The notes: generated from the letters alone by a model not told the origin. A stretch of 64,000 nt of DNA from Saturnia japonica (GCA_033032175.1 CM065331.1:10354370-10418369); one strand, 5' to 3'; numbered from the stretch's first letter, positions 9,834-21,178 are shown. Translations and numbers: made by a program.

Positions 9834-12614
9834 TTATTGCGAAGGTAATACACATAAACGGACGACAGGTCTCTTGAAGACACTGGTCGCCGTTTTCACG
9901 GAGGCTACTCTACAGATGCCATCGTTACCAACATGAGTGGCTATAATGACACCAAGAGGCCAAGAAAGTGGGAGAATATTATCAGTGATAATAAGAACAA
10001 TAGAACCTATTTTAAGGGGATTTGAAGGTGTATTCCATTTCCCTCTTGATTGAAGCAAGTGAAGATACTCCAACTTCCACCGTTTCGAAAACGATTGAAC
10101 TATTTGGTCTAATAAAGCAAATCGTTTTAACAAATTAATAGGTTCATCTGTTACTGCGCAAGCGGGTAAATGGTTAAGCGGAGCGGTCATCAAGAAATGC
10201 GCGGGTGTCAGTGCAGTGGGTTCGGAAGGATCCTCACTTAATAACGTCAGCGGGCGGGAGTTTATTACACTTTCGATTTGCGTTACTACAGTTAACATTT
10301 CCTCATAAGTGAGCAATTGAGAACCAATAGATTTATAAAGATGTCCCTTAAATGCTTTTACAAAAATCTCGAAATTGCCTCCGAAGTGAGGGCTTCGCGG
10401 TGGATTAAATTTCCATACTATTCGATTAGCTGATAATTCATCTGAGAAAGACTTATTATATTCATCGGAGTTTATAAGTTTGTAAATATCCGATAATGCG
10501 TTTTTAGCACCTACAAAGGTTTTTGCGTTGTCAGAATACATCGTTGAAACTGAACCTCGGCGTGCAAGAAATCTTTTAAGAGCGGATAAAAAGGAACTTG
10601 TACAGAGATCTGTTGCAAGTTCAACGTGCACGGCGCGAATGACCATACAAACAAATATGCAAAGATAAGCCTTAATCGAACGGACTCCACATTTTCTAAA
10701 CGGTATAATAGATATAGGACCAGCATAGTCAACAGCGGTGTGAGTAAACGCCTTTGATTCATTCACACGACAAGCGGGTAAATCTCCCATTAATGGAAAA
10801 TTGGGTTTAGGTTTAGCCTTAAAACAAAAGTTACATTTGTATATAACCGAGCGGACAATATTACGACAGGAAAGGATCCAGTATTTTTGTCGAAGAATTG
10901 CCATTAACGCAATCGGTCCAGTATGACATTTTTGGCGATGATAATATGAAATTATCAACTCAATCACACGGTCCTTGCTAGGCAATAAAATCGGATGTTG
11001 CTGGTTATAGGACATATCTGCATTTCGAAGCCGTCCACCGACGCGTATGAGGCCGTCTGCGTCTAGAAAGGGCACGAGTCGCTGTATGGCACGTGGACAA
11101 GGAGAGCTTGACTTCAAACTTTCGATGATGTGCGGAAAATGTAAATTCTGTAGGGCCTTTAGTATTTGTAATTCTGCGAAATTAAGATCATGGGCGGTAA
11201 AACTATTTGAACGCGGAAGTTTCTTTACAAAACGATAAATTAAAACAATAGTGCGGAGTAGTAAAAGCCAAGAAGACACGCGGGCAGAGAGGTCCAACAA
11301 TGGGTTAGAGATCTCATTATTCTCGTAGATAATAGGAAGAGAAACAAGTTTCTTTATCTCTAGTAAATCAGAATCTATTTTAGCAGGGCTTATTGAAGTG
11401 ACTGGCCATTCACTAGGATCATGGCATAGCCATTTGGGGCCATTGAACCACAACGGGTGATCCAACAATTGAGCTGGTGATAACCCACGAGATAAGCAGT
11501 CGCTGGGATTCTGTGATCCAGAAACATGATAAAAATTGTTAGCGGGAATCGCGGAAATAATTTTAGTAATTCGAGTAGCAATAAATGTTTTAAACCTATG
11601 CGGAGAAGCAGTGATCCATTGTAAGGCTACCATGGAGTCGGTAAAACAATAAATTTGATCAATAGAATGACGTTTTCCATAAGTATCGCTTACGCGTCGG
11701 ACTAGCTTTGCCATAAGCAAGCACGCACAAAGCTCTAACCTGGCTATTGAAATAGTTTTAAGTGGAGATACTTTAGATTTAGCACAAATTATCCTTGTAA
11801 TTGGTGCAGAATCTCTATTTATCTGACTTCGAATATACACTACCATGCCATATCCACATTCACTAGCGTCGGCAAAAGAAACAATGGATATTTTTGAATT
11901 TTCTTCAACGCCTATATGACGTTGAAAGCGTAATTGTTGAATACAGGGTAGTTCGCGTTTATAGTTTAACCAGATACGAGTAATATCTGACGGTGGTTGC
12001 TCATCCCAGTCGAGCTTCAATATGTGAAGTTTTTGCAAAATCAATTTAGCGTATAATATAACTGGGGCTATGAGGCCAAGAATATCATATTGACGTGCGA
12101 TTAAAGATAATATATTGCGTTTAGTAACAGGACGGTCCTCAATATTCACGGTGAACATAAATACATCGGAACTGGGTGACCACTGTAAGCCTAACACTTT
12201 TAAATTTGTGTCTAGCTCATCGAAATTGATGTTAGTCGTATGTCGATCAAGGACCGGAAGAGAATCAATGAGCTTGGGTACATTGCTAGCCCACTTCACG
12301 AGCTCAAAGCCCCCGGCCTTGAGCAACTCGCGGAGATTATCTCTGAGCCTTAGACAGTCAGATAACAACGGCATGGAATAGCACACATCGTCCATGTACG
12401 TGTTGTTTTCTATAACGGTGGCAGCGAGTGGAAATCGCATACGCTCGTCGGAACATAGTTGTCGTAGCACTCTCATGGCGAGAAACGGACTACTACGTAG
12501 ACCAAAACAAACTCGGTTAAACTGATAGGTATTCAAAGGTAAAGCACGATCAAATCTATATAAAAATTTTTGAAATTTGCGGTCATCCTTGTTGACTGAA
12601 ATCTGTAAGTACAT
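9834..12614 (-). pseudogene. BEL/Pao pol, distal part: RT core, RNase H, integrase
   Basis: This 926-residue stretch is the continuation, in the same frame, of the upstream gag-pol frame after the stop at 12645-12647. Near its start it holds the RT catalytic motif YMDD. RNase H follows (SFADASECGYG, RLELCACL, FTDSMVALQW). The integrase has a zinc-binding HHCC region ending CNFCFKAK, then the catalytic acidic residues in HTAVDYAGP, MYSDNAKTF and PHFGGNFE. A C-terminal domain follows with WSKRW-type residues (FSKRWKLEYLHLLQ). All catalytic residues I would expect can be seen. It copies the RNA into DNA and inserts it, within cytoplasmic particles and then the nucleus. Translation would need bypass of the stop. 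Confidence 0.9.
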
Positions 12615-12644
12615 CTGTTTAATATCAGATGTAAAAGCAATTGC

Positions 12645-15368
12645 TTATAGACGAAAATTTAAAAGAATTGTGAACAGATCATTTTGCAGATTATTACCAA
12701 CGTATAGAATATCGTTTAGTGATAAATTTAAATCTGCTTGAACCTTAGACGAACAAGTTTGATTTAGAGTTTTTGAACTTGCATCCATTACCATGCGCCA
12801 TCTAGTTGTAGTCTTATCCAACCTGGCAACTGCATGATGTGGTATGTAATATCCCGTGGAAGGGTAATCATTATCAACTAGAGAAATATATCTCTTCTGA
12901 ATATATTCCCGTATGATAGCATCGTATTCCATTCGCAGATTAGGTGATGCAATTAATTTGCGTTCAAGGTACAAGAAGCGTTTTTTGGCTGTAGTAAAAG
13001 AATCACCTAGAACGGTTGCAGGATCGCGTGAGAAAGGTAAAGCTACGGAATAGCGCCCACTAGAATCACGAGAGAAATTATTTTTAAAAATGTGCTCATT
13101 TTCTAAAGCGGCTGGATCGTAAGTCGGAGTACATTGCACCTCCTCGAGCTTCCAGAATTTTTGGATAATGTTTTCCAAGCGCGGTTCTTCTGTAAAGGTA
13201 CAGAGAGAGATATGAGATTTAGAATTATCTACGATAGAGGTATCATGGGAAGAAGCAGCAGCGGGATAAATATGAGCGGCAGTATTTAGAGCGGTTGTAT
13301 TTGAAGCGGGAGTAGATAAAGTAGAATTAATTGAAGCGGGATTAATTAAAGCGGAATCAATTGACGCAGGAGTAATTGAAGCGGTAGTAATCGGAGCAGT
13401 ACCAATTACAATATAACCAAAAATCGTTTCGAAAGCGGTAGGCGTACCAGGTGGACCAGCGGCGCGACCTGACAGTAATATATCAGCAAAAAGTGGAGCT
13501 CCAATGAGTATGTCAATCTCAGACGGCGCTGAAAAGTTGTCATCTGCCAGAGGTAGACTGTTCAAATATGACAGACAAGATACGTCAACTTCCACAGAGG
13601 GTAAGTTGTCCGTGATGCGGTCAATAACATAGGCGTCAATGAAAATAAAATTATCATTTAATCGTGAAGATAACGTTATCGAAACTGCCCCTTTAATAGG
13701 GTTAGACGCGGAGCCTATGCCTTTAACAACAGTGTTATTAACTTTATGACATTTCAAATTCAATTTTGAGCAACACTTTGAAGTTAAGAAGTTACTTTGG
13801 GAAGCGGAATCAATTAAAGCGCGTAATATTTGCCGCTTACCATTTATATCCGTTGCATAAAGCTGAACGGTACCCAATAAACATGTGGTATTCGTTGGAT
13901 TAGAAACAGGGCGAATATTGCAAAGCGATACATTCTGTTGTGGCGATTGATAACTCGTAGGTAAGCTTGGTAGCCTAGCGGTAGCGGTTTGTGAGCGAGT
14001 CATGGCTTGCGGAGACGTACGTTGCGGCGTATATGAGCGCGGGCCGACCGCGGCGGCGACGTTGTCAGCTAGTACACGAGGCTGCGCGGGAGATCCTGAT
14101 GTACCACTTAGCAGTGCGCGAGAATTTTCACGCGTGCTAGACACTTTGCGACACAACATGGAATGATGCTTACATCCACAATGACGACAATTAAATTTAG
14201 AATTACAAGCGGTACTTATATGCGTTGTACTTAAACAATTAGTGCAACCTTTGTTTTGTTTTATAAACGAAAACCTATTCTCAATTGAAAGCTTATTAAA
14301 TGCGAGGCACCTATACAAATGCGTATGATCCGTTTGCTTACATAGTGCACATTTAGTTGCACATGATGCAGTAAACGAATGAGTAGATTTTGTGTTGACT
14401 TGCCTATTATCATTAACGCGACTATGAGAAGCGGGTGCAATGCGATCCAAAATTCTACTTTGTTCGCGGATGAATTTTATTAAATCATTATAGCTAGGCA
14501 TAGATTTACCTCGCATCTGCATTTCAAACGAGCGTGCGGTACTCGAATCTAATTTCTTTAATGAAATTTGTAACAGAATAAAATCAGATAAACTATCCAG
14601 CTTGAGAGATTTTAAACTGGACACAGCGGTACAAAATTTATCTAGAAATAATTCCAAATTCTTACATGTCGCGGTGTTAAATGATTTAAATTCGAGCATT
14701 TGGTCTAAATATGCGGAGGCTAGGTTACGCTTATCCTCATATTTATCGACGAGTGTTTGCAATATAAGAGGGTAATTATCACCGTTCGGAACTATTTCAC
14801 TGCAGACGGCGAGTGCCCGGCCCGATAATTTATTAATTAAATATTGTACGCGGTCGTGATCTGTTAAATCAGGATTTTCGTGAATAATCCGCTTAAATGA
14901 TTCGTAGAATATTCTCCATGTCATTGGATCACCATTATAAACCATTAGATCTAGCTCTGGAAGTTTTATAGATTTATGTTGCGGTAAAACTGCAGAAGAT
15001 TGTACTTTAGTAGCAGGTGGATTAATTTTATTATAAACAAATTTACAGCGGCAGTACATGTCTTCGAATGCATTTATAGACTGGTAGTTAACCGTATAAG
15101 AAGGATTTATAGCCAATTCGGTGGCATTTAGTTTGTGCACTATATCACTAAATTCGGTGTGTAACCGTTCCAATGATATTATTCCGCATAAAAATAAATC
15201 TTTCTCAGTGTCATCAGCGAAATCGTGTAAAGAACGGTTATAAATTTCTTGTATTCGGGAAAATATTGCATCGCGTTTTCCAATTAAAAGTAAACGTTCT
15301 ACTCGGAAAGCATCGATGGACTTTGTGTCCTCGTGATCTTCCTTGCTTCTACCACTACGAGTAGCCAT
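12645..15368 (-). CDS. BEL/Pao gag-pol, proximal part: Gag, protease, start of RT
   Basis: A 907-codon frame whose ATG (15366-15368) is about 0.5 kb inside the 5' LTR. The N-terminal half is Gag. It has the segment YNGDPMTWRIFYESF typical of the BEL Gag domain, then cysteine/histidine knuckles (CALCKQTDHTHLYRC, CTNCL, CRHCGCKHHSMLC). An aspartic protease region follows with active-site-like ALIDSASQSNFL. A low-complexity linker of about 50 residues (13260-13410, repeated ITPASI/SALINPA units) precedes the first RT segments (WRMVMDASS). The frame ends at a TAA (12645-12647) inside RT. The downstream frame resumes immediately in phase, so this is a single nonsense change rather than a normal gene end. 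Confidence 0.9.
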   Translation of the reverse strand: MATRSGRSKEDHEDTKSIDAFRVERLLLIGKRDAIFSRIQEIYNRSLHDFADDTEKDLFLCGIISLERLHTEFSDIVHKLNATELAINPSYTVNYQSINAFEDMYCRCKFVYNKINPPATKVQSSAVLPQHKSIKLPELDLMVYNGDPMTWRIFYESFKRIIHENPDLTDHDRVQYLINKLSGRALAVCSEIVPNGDNYPLILQTLVDKYEDKRNLASAYLDQMLEFKSFNTATCKNLELFLDKFCTAVSSLKSLKLDSLSDFILLQISLKKLDSSTARSFEMQMRGKSMPSYNDLIKFIREQSRILDRIAPASHSRVNDNRQVNTKSTHSFTASCATKCALCKQTDHTHLYRCLAFNKLSIENRFSFIKQNKGCTNCLSTTHISTACNSKFNCRHCGCKHHSMLCRKVSSTRENSRALLSGTSGSPAQPRVLADNVAAAVGPRSYTPQRTSPQAMTRSQTATARLPSLPTSYQSPQQNVSLCNIRPVSNPTNTTCLLGTVQLYATDINGKRQILRALIDSASQSNFLTSKCCSKLNLKCHKVNNTVVKGIGSASNPIKGAVSITLSSRLNDNFIFIDAYVIDRITDNLPSVEVDVSCLSYLNSLPLADDNFSAPSEIDILIGAPLFADILLSGRAAGPPGTPTAFETIFGYIVIGTAPITTASITPASIDSALINPASINSTLSTPASNTTALNTAAHIYPAAASSHDTSIVDNSKSHISLCTFTEEPRLENIIQKFWKLEEVQCTPTYDPAALENEHIFKNNFSRDSSGRYSVALPFSRDPATVLGDSFTTAKKRFLYLERKLIASPNLRMEYDAIIREYIQKRYISLVDNDYPSTGYYIPHHAVARLDKTTTRWRMVMDASSKTLNQTCSSKVQADLNLSLNDILYVGNNLQNDLFTILLNFRL

Positions 15369-15884
15369 TTCTAATAAATTATTATGAAATAGACAAATTG
15401 CAAAATGTCTGAGTTACTGACTGTAACTACAATGCACGATGAGGATGACGAACAATTGAAGCGGCAAGAATTATTTGTGTGGAATACCTTCACTTTGCAA
15501 AATAAAACATAAAAATGAAATATTCGTATTTAGGAAAATGGAATACAGAAAACAAATAGATAATAGCGTTTTATATAACACAACGTTACAATATAAGCGG
15601 TAATTGCAAGCGGGAATACAATAATTACATGAATCTTATGGTTCAAAGTTTAATTATCTTTTCTTTTTTTTTTTTTTTTTGTACTAAAAGATGAGGGTGC
15701 GGGTGAATAAGTATTATGAGTTTATGAGATAAGAGCTAATTTAAGAAGCGGGAATTAATCAATATTGCGACTCAATAAGGTCAAGAAACAATGATCGGGT
15801 TCTATAGCACCAGGAAACTGTGAATATGCTCCGTCATGGAAGGACTATGAAAACATGATCCGGCATCGAAGGAACATGAAAATG
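15369..15884 (-). other. BEL/Pao 5' untranslated leader
   Basis: Lies between the 5' LTR and the gag start. It contains a T-run on the + strand at about 15663-15680. No primer-binding site directly abuts the LTR that I can match to a tRNA. Confidence 0.6.
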
Positions 15885-16293
15885 TGTTAGCGCGGCGGCT
15901 AAACTATATAGCCGAGCGCGTCAACAACGGCGGGATGGTCGCTGATAAAAGAAACTGACTGACCTGTAGCTCCTTGACCGGTGCAGACCGGGAATACGCT
16001 ACGCCACCTCGTTGATGGTCTTCAGGTTGTACAGCGCATTCCTTGATATGTTTTAGTGGACTGTATAGCGGGTAAATATAACTAACGACGACGTTCATGC
16101 GCCGTCCGGGCGCACGTGCACTTGATATAGCGGGGTCGTAATGTAATGCGCGATGTCAATACGCGCGCGCGGTTGAGCGTAGACTGTTGGTAATTACAAA
16201 CAGCTTCCCAATCAGCGACGGAAAGGGGGCGACAGGTAGCCGTTGAAGCGGATTGATAAATATAAAAGAAGTGCCAATTAAGTGGCGCGAACA
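15885..16293 (-). repeat. 5' LTR of the BEL/Pao element
   Basis: 409 bp, same as 9303-9711 by eye. It carries the element promoter; a TATAAA-like word ('tttatatt') lies near its start in element orientation. The target duplication AAATA follows at 16294-16298. Confidence 0.95.
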
Positions 16294-16379
16294 AAATACT
16301 TGTTATGAATATTTTATTTCAATAAGGTAAATACCATATTTATAGAAACACCTTCGCTAATAATGCATTATTTTAGAAC

Positions 16380-16715
16380 AAATTTTATTACCTTTAAAAA
16401 GGTTATATTGAGTCAACTTTAGAAGATAGCCAAATGCTATCACGGACTTTTTTTTAACTTTCTATAAGAAACAATTCCGTCACACATGGCATTTACGCAG
16501 CGCACGCAATGGAAGCTCTCAAAAGCAATAATCCTTCCCTGTTTTTGCAATATTTTTAATTGATCGTAGCGTGACGTTATATAGTCTATAGTCCTTCTTC
16601 GATCACTGGGATATCAAACAAAAAATATTTTTTCTATTCGAAGAAGTAGTTCCTGAGATTAGAGCGTTCAACCAAACAAACAAACAAACTCTTCAGCTTA
16701 ATAGTACTAGTATAG
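16380..16715 (-). mobile_element. Helitron-like fragment
   Basis: On the minus strand it starts 'tctatactagtactattaag', then 'gaagagtttgtttgtttg', 'cgctctaatctcaggaac' and 'gtccgtgatagcatttggct'. These are standard segments of lepidopteran Helitron-like elements. The far end is lost. Confidence 0.5.
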
Positions 16716-17257
16716 ATCCATTAACTTAGGTTTTAGACCCTATATTATATAATACTGATAGCGTTTTGTGTGATATAGCTTGAGCATGTGAAATGGATTA
16801 AAAATATAAACTGGAAGCATACATTTTGATATGCCACAAAAACTCCCTAGAAAGTTCTAACAAGGGAGCCACCATCTTGTTTACCACTATATTCACTTGA
16901 TAATGGCAGTAATGGTTTTCAATAAAGAAGACTAGTTGGCAAGTTAGTAAGAAGAAGGGTGATTGAATACCTACTGTCACAAACAAGTTATATTAGATCC
17001 ATCAAAAAAAAATCGCTCGTGAAAAAAAAAACGATTTTTAAATAATTGATTTTTTGGAATTAGAAATTGATTTAAAATTCGATTTGTATTTAAAAATAAT
17101 CGATTTAAAAAAATCGATTATTTTTTCACATCCTTAGTTAGCACACGAACTACGGCCCGACTGAGTAGAGGTGTAACGAATATGTTCGTAATAGGTACAG
17201 GGATTATAATACGTGCCACGGACTAATATATTATGATCCACGAATTCAGAATAATAG
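16716..17257. other. AT-rich sequence with an ATCGATTT-rich palindromic cluster
   Basis: 16995-17130 carries several inverted AATCGATT blocks ending in 'cacatccttagtta', similar in style to 7855-7945. No gene is seen. Confidence 0.4.
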
Positions 17258-17397
17258 GTTACCAAATATTAGTCAAATAATAGTAACGCGATTCACGATC
17301 CGTGCGGCGAGTCAAGACATCAATATACACGTCGGGCTTCGTATGAAAACAGCACGGGTTGGTAACACAGTAAGCCAGCAATGAGAACGGAATCACT

Positions 17398-17880
17398 ATA
17401 TTTGGCACGGTTTTTAACGAATATCAGTGTATTAGCTAATACGGATATTAGTTAGATTCACAGATTAGTTTGTAGTTTTTGTATTAGGTATCTGTTGGTA
17501 TTTCGTATTATAGAATCATTATATTAGGCACCGTTCTTAACGAATATCAGTGTATTAGCTAATACGGATATTAGTTGTATTCATAGATTAGTTTGTAGTT
17601 TTTGTATTAGGTAACTATTGGTATTTCGTATTATAGAATCATTATATTAGGCACCGTTCTTAACGAATATCAGTGTATTAGCTAATACGGATATTAGTTG
17701 TATTCATAGATTAGTTTGTAGTTTTTGTATTAGGTATCTGTTGGTATTTCGTATTATAGAATCATTATATTAGGCACCGTTCTTAACGAATATCAGTGTA
17801 TTAGCTAATACGGATATTAGTTGTATTCATAGATTAGTTTGTAATTATTGTATTAAGTATCTATTGATATTTCGTATTAT
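17398..17880 (+). repeat. 123-bp tandem repeat, about four copies
   Basis: The word 'aacgaatatcagtgtattag' begins at 17416, 17539, 17662 and 17785, an exact 123-bp period. Each unit contains the imperfect palindrome 'tagctaatacggatattag'. Copies 2-4 are almost the same. Copy 1 differs at several bases, and the last is cut near 17880. Confidence 0.9.
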
Positions 17881-18174
17881 ATTAGCGGTTCCTTCAGATC
17901 CTTGTAACCAGCTGCGATTGCATACATTTTATTGTATCTGTATATTTTTGAGAAATTCAAATTTAAATATTTATTATTTTGTGTTTAAGAGTCAACTAAA
18001 AAATGAATCGATTGACCTTTTTAATAGACAATCTATAATTGTAGTACATGACACAGTGATATTTTTTTACATTATATATTTTAATATACCAAAGATTTTA
18101 ACGTTAACAACAGTCCGTAATCTATACAAATAGTTAGATTGAAGTATCTGGTTGTAATGTCAAAATAGAAGGTT

Positions 18175-18627
18175 TTTTTACTAAATGCATACCTATAACA
18201 AAAAACCCATTTTTTATTTTTTTTTGTCTGTCTGTTTGTTCCGGGTAATCTCCGAAACGGTTAGAACGATTTCGACGAGATTTTCCCTGGTAGATAGCTG
18301 ACTTTATAGGAAGTGACTTAGGCTACCTTTATTTTAGAAAAAGAATTAGGGTTCCGCATATATAAAAAACAACTGGTCATGGTGAATCAATTCGGGCGCT
18401 TAAAATGGCTTACGGTGAGTAAACTATAAGAAATATAGCAAATTAACGTAGCAAATAATTATAAGAATTTAAAAGACCTACAAAAAAGTCAGGGAGAGTA
18501 TACGTCAATCTTCTAAGTAACACCTACAATAAGCAATATTGTATTTAAAATAGCCGGGAGGGGGGGGCAAGATTCGCGCGGGCATTCTGTAGTCTACGTG
18601 AGCGAAGCCGCGGGCACAACTAGTTTA
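18175..18627 (+). mobile_element. Helitron-like element, 3' portion
   Basis: Contains 'gggtaatctccgaaacggtt', 'agaacgatttcgacgagat', 'gacttaggctacctttattt' and the terminal 'gcgaagccgcgggcacaact' then 'agt'. This is the standard end of a lepidopteran Helitron-like repeat. Confidence 0.5.
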
Positions 18628-18840
18628 TTAATACGAAAGAAAATTTAATCACTTTTTCATTTACGTTATATAATAAACATACGGATAATAATAATAAATA
18701 TTCACAACAATCTTTTATTTCATACTCACATTCTTTAAGTAGAGAATAGATACCTTACACTTAATATTAGTCGTATAGATTGAAGTAGGTAGCGTATAGC
18801 GAATATTGATTCGGTGACTATTATTTGATTAATACCAAAT

Positions 18841-19397
18841 AATAGGTACGGGAGCCTAAATGAGTTAACAAATATATTCCACATTAGGAATACCAAACTA
18901 TCAGCCTAATATAACACCTCTAGGACTATGGGACTGAGTTCAAGTTTGTGGAACTACACATGATTATGGTTGACGCGACACGCCTTCCTACTGCTTCTAA
19001 AGTATTCTTTGTTCAGTGGTATTGAATGGTGTTTTGATCAACCATAATTGCTAGTATTGAATAAAAAGGTTGATGATACCATGAGTATCCTGTAGTATCG
19101 AATCATCCCTATTTCCTAACCATAAATTCATTTTCTAATGTAAATACTAAATAGTCGTTAGATTTTGGCTTTAACGAAGCTGTTGATGGGTAGGTAATTT
19201 AAATGTATTGTTCTGTGATGAAATTTTGAAATATGAAATCAATCGTGTGGATGTATGTTATGAGCTTATTTCAACTTTCGATCTACCGCACCGTGTATAC
19301 AACGTAGTACTGCAATTTGTGATCGCACCCGATTTCTGATATTTTTTTACGTATTTTGTTAGTTATTGTAAAATTTGTGTTTTAAATCCATAGTAAA
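18841..19397. other. Upstream region and 5' UTR of the importin-alpha first exon
   Basis: No coding frame. An inverted pair 'ttatggttga' (about 18964) and 'tcaaccataa' (about 19038) lies in it. The stretch just before the ATG at 19398 is AT-rich ('tttaaatccatagtaaaatg') with A at -3, an acceptable start context. No promoter element can be named with confidence. Confidence 0.4.
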
Positions 19398-19457
19398 ATG
19401 ACGACTGAAGCAGAAAACCGCATGCGTATGTTCAAGAATACGGCCACAGATTGCGAC
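19398..19457 (+). CDS. Importin-alpha (karyopherin alpha-3/4-like) exon 1
   Basis: ATG at 19398 opens 20 codons with the residues NRMRMFKN in the middle. The exon ends GAC followed by a canonical donor gtaagt, phase 0. Importin-alpha proteins of the alpha-3/4 type start with an NRLKNFKNKG-like stretch, and their importin-beta-binding region is split here, continuing in the next exon as EMRRRR. Exon 2 of cassette C begins exactly with GAG ATG CGT AGG CGG in phase 0, so joining would rebuild an importin-beta-binding domain. No second copy of this exon was found in the window. Its nearest downstream importin exon is at 27569, so exons 2-4 of cassette A are missing or lie in the gap at 24882-24981. 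Confidence 0.75.
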
Positions 19458-19962
19458 GTAAGTATCAATAACTAAAAAGGGCGCGTGCGTATGCCCATAT
19501 ACAAATGTGCTACGTCAATCTATACAGAGCGGGACCGCGCACCGAGGGCGCGAACGCGACGGAAACGATTCCCTCGTACTCTGTTTAACCGACGGCGGAT
19601 AACACGCTACGGTAACCAGCTGTCTGGAAACCAGTGCGTGCGAGCCCCTCTCACTACGTGCGACCGACCCTGCTCACACCCGAAACTACTAGGTGTGAAG
19701 AGGGCGAAACATTAAGGTACACACGCAGTGAGGTGCCTGCTGGTAGGCGCGGCGATGACGTAGCACGGAGCAGAATGGGCTGGGTCGCTGGCGGGTTGAA
19801 CACTTAGTGAAGATGCAAAATGACACACAGGCACCACAATAAAATTCGCTGTATTTTTCAAGACACAATACAATTTGTTGGTACTATCTTCTGGGTACTG
19901 TTTCTTCCAGTTTCTTGAGTCTTGAGTCTTGATTCTTCAGCTTGTGGCACCCGTGTGTGCTC
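19458..19962. other. Intron 1, GC-rich start
   Basis: 19485-19800 is CpG-rich compared with its surroundings. A 76-codon frame there is arginine-rich and unlike any family I know, so I leave it uncalled. The stretch 19900-19945 has TCTTGAGTC repeats. Confidence 0.4.
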
Positions 19963-20942
19963 GTTTTTTTTTTTGAACTGACTACACTGTTAGCCTTAGG
20001 GGCCCTATCGTCAAACAGAGCCGCTGCGGCTTTTACAGCTTCACCGGACTTGGGGGCGAGCGCTTAGGGCACTCAGCCGCGAAAGTTTGTGACGACCCGC
20101 ACGAGGGTGCCAGAGTGGCCGAACCTCGGCTCGGGCGGTCGTCTCGAATGCGAAAAAGTCGCGATCTAACTAATTCCCTAATCCTGAGAATTCGAACTAA
20201 CTAATATATACTCATATGCACGTTCCCCTCCTCCTGGGAGGAGCGAGTGGACCATGCGTATGTGTATTTAATAATCGGAATGGTTTTTCTACACTAACTA
20301 GCGCATTAGTCTAACTAGCGCAAAAAAAGAAAAAAAAGGTCCCTTACAGAACCTATGTGCCTGTGTGGTGTGCACGTGTGTGTGTTCATACGTGTGTAAT
20401 GTTGTATGTGGGTAGCTAAGTGTTGCACGTATAGTGTCACTTGTGTATCGCGCGGGCAGCTGCCTGACCCAAGGCCTTCACACCGAGGAACGGACCTAGG
20501 CTTGGGTTGCCGCTAGAGAGGGTGGACGTGACGGGTGTGCGGGAGCGAAGTTGACCGCCCATCCTCTGCGGAGAGAACGGTGGTTACGCGGGCGTGGGCG
20601 GTGGCACGCTCTGTTTGGAGAGACGGTGGCGGCGTAGAACGCGTTAGCTTTTTCGGTTTGGTCGGGCGGGTCAGTGAATATATTACGCGGCCGGCGTTTT
20701 CTCCGGCAGGCGTTGGGGTCGGGCACATACGAAGCTGCCGCTTTTATTAAGGGATTCGCGTGGTTCGACGCGGTGTCGAAATAAGTGCGAGAAAGGTGTT
20801 TGGCATATGCATGTATCGAGGGAAGGTCCATATCTCTATGGAGATCCTCCATACGAACAAACCAGGGGGCGCCGGTAAGGCGGTAAAGGAACTTATTCTG
20901 GATGGCTTGTAAGCGTTCCCAGTTATATCTTGACATATGTGC
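19963..20942 (-). mobile_element. Jockey-like LINE, 3' end with ORF2 C-terminus and 3' UTR
   Basis: The T-run at 19963-19974 is the A-tail. 3' UTR runs to about 20495. The frame 20936-20496 encodes the ORF2 C-terminus: RLQAIQNKFLYRL, APWFVR, LHRDMDLPSIHAYAKHL, FDTASNHANPLIKAAASY, then arginine-rich residues, DPPDQ and a final RPPSLAATQA. It is the best-preserved of the copies here (others at 2490-3477, 7123-7460 and 5253-5600). The 5' side is cut near 20942, where errantivirus-like sequence starts. The ATG at 20936 is internal to the original protein and not a true start. Confidence 0.8.
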
Positions 20943-20946
20943 GAAC

Positions 20947-21178
20947 TGTTATCTCCCTGGATTGCACCCTTCCTAGCCTTCCTATGCTGCTGACACACCA
21001 TTTCCACTCCCTTCCTTTCATATCTCGACCCACTACCCAGTCAGTGTTCGCCTATCCTTCAAACCACGCACTCGCGACTTAAATTAATAAAAAGTTCTAT
21101 TAATTCTAATTCCTTTTTTTTAGTTAAGTGATTTAATCTTTTTTTTAAAAAACATAATCGTGAACCCGATTATAACAT
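20947..21178 (+). repeat. Probable 5' LTR of an errantivirus-like element
   Basis: The right edge is set by the primer-binding site at 21179. The left edge is placed at the end of LINE homology, where TGTTATCTCCC begins, but it could lie up to about 100 bp further right. No second LTR is present, so the boundaries cannot be confirmed. Confidence 0.4.

Larger units (their letters stand above)
9303..16293 (-). mobile_element. BEL/Pao LTR retrotransposon, nearly intact, full length
   Basis: A 6991-bp element on the minus strand. It is bounded by two 409-bp LTRs (9303-9711 and 15885-16293) that read the same by eye and have TG...CA ends. The 5-bp direct repeat AAATA lies just outside both ends (9298-9302 and 16294-16298), as expected for BEL/Pao integration. 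Inside is one long gag-pol frame broken by a single stop. Domain order gag, zinc knuckles, protease, reverse transcriptase, RNase H, integrase is the BEL/Pao order. The matching LTRs point to a recent insertion. Confidence 0.95.
17258..18840. mobile_element. Possible DNA element with inverted arms and internal tandem repeats
   Basis: The word at about 17263-17282 (tattagtcaaataatagt) occurs inverted at about 18809-18828 (actattatttgattaata), with similar neighbouring bases. Between them lie a 123-bp tandem repeat and a Helitron-like segment. I infer a decayed DNA transposon with subterminal repeats. The open frame at 17864-18133 is AT-rich and shows no protein features. Confidence 0.3.

Noticed and set aside
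15791..15812. tRNA-3'-end-like word ending in CCA, considered as BEL/Pao primer-binding site
   Set aside because: It lies about 70 bp inside the LTR, while primer-binding sites normally abut it, and I could not match it to a specific tRNA.
17398..17880. CRISPR array
   Set aside because: The repeats are contiguous 123-bp units without unique spacers, in a eukaryotic transposon-rich context.
19485..19715. Arginine-rich 76-codon frame after importin exon 1
   Set aside because: It lies in the intron, in a CpG-rich stretch, and has no recognisable domain or splice context.
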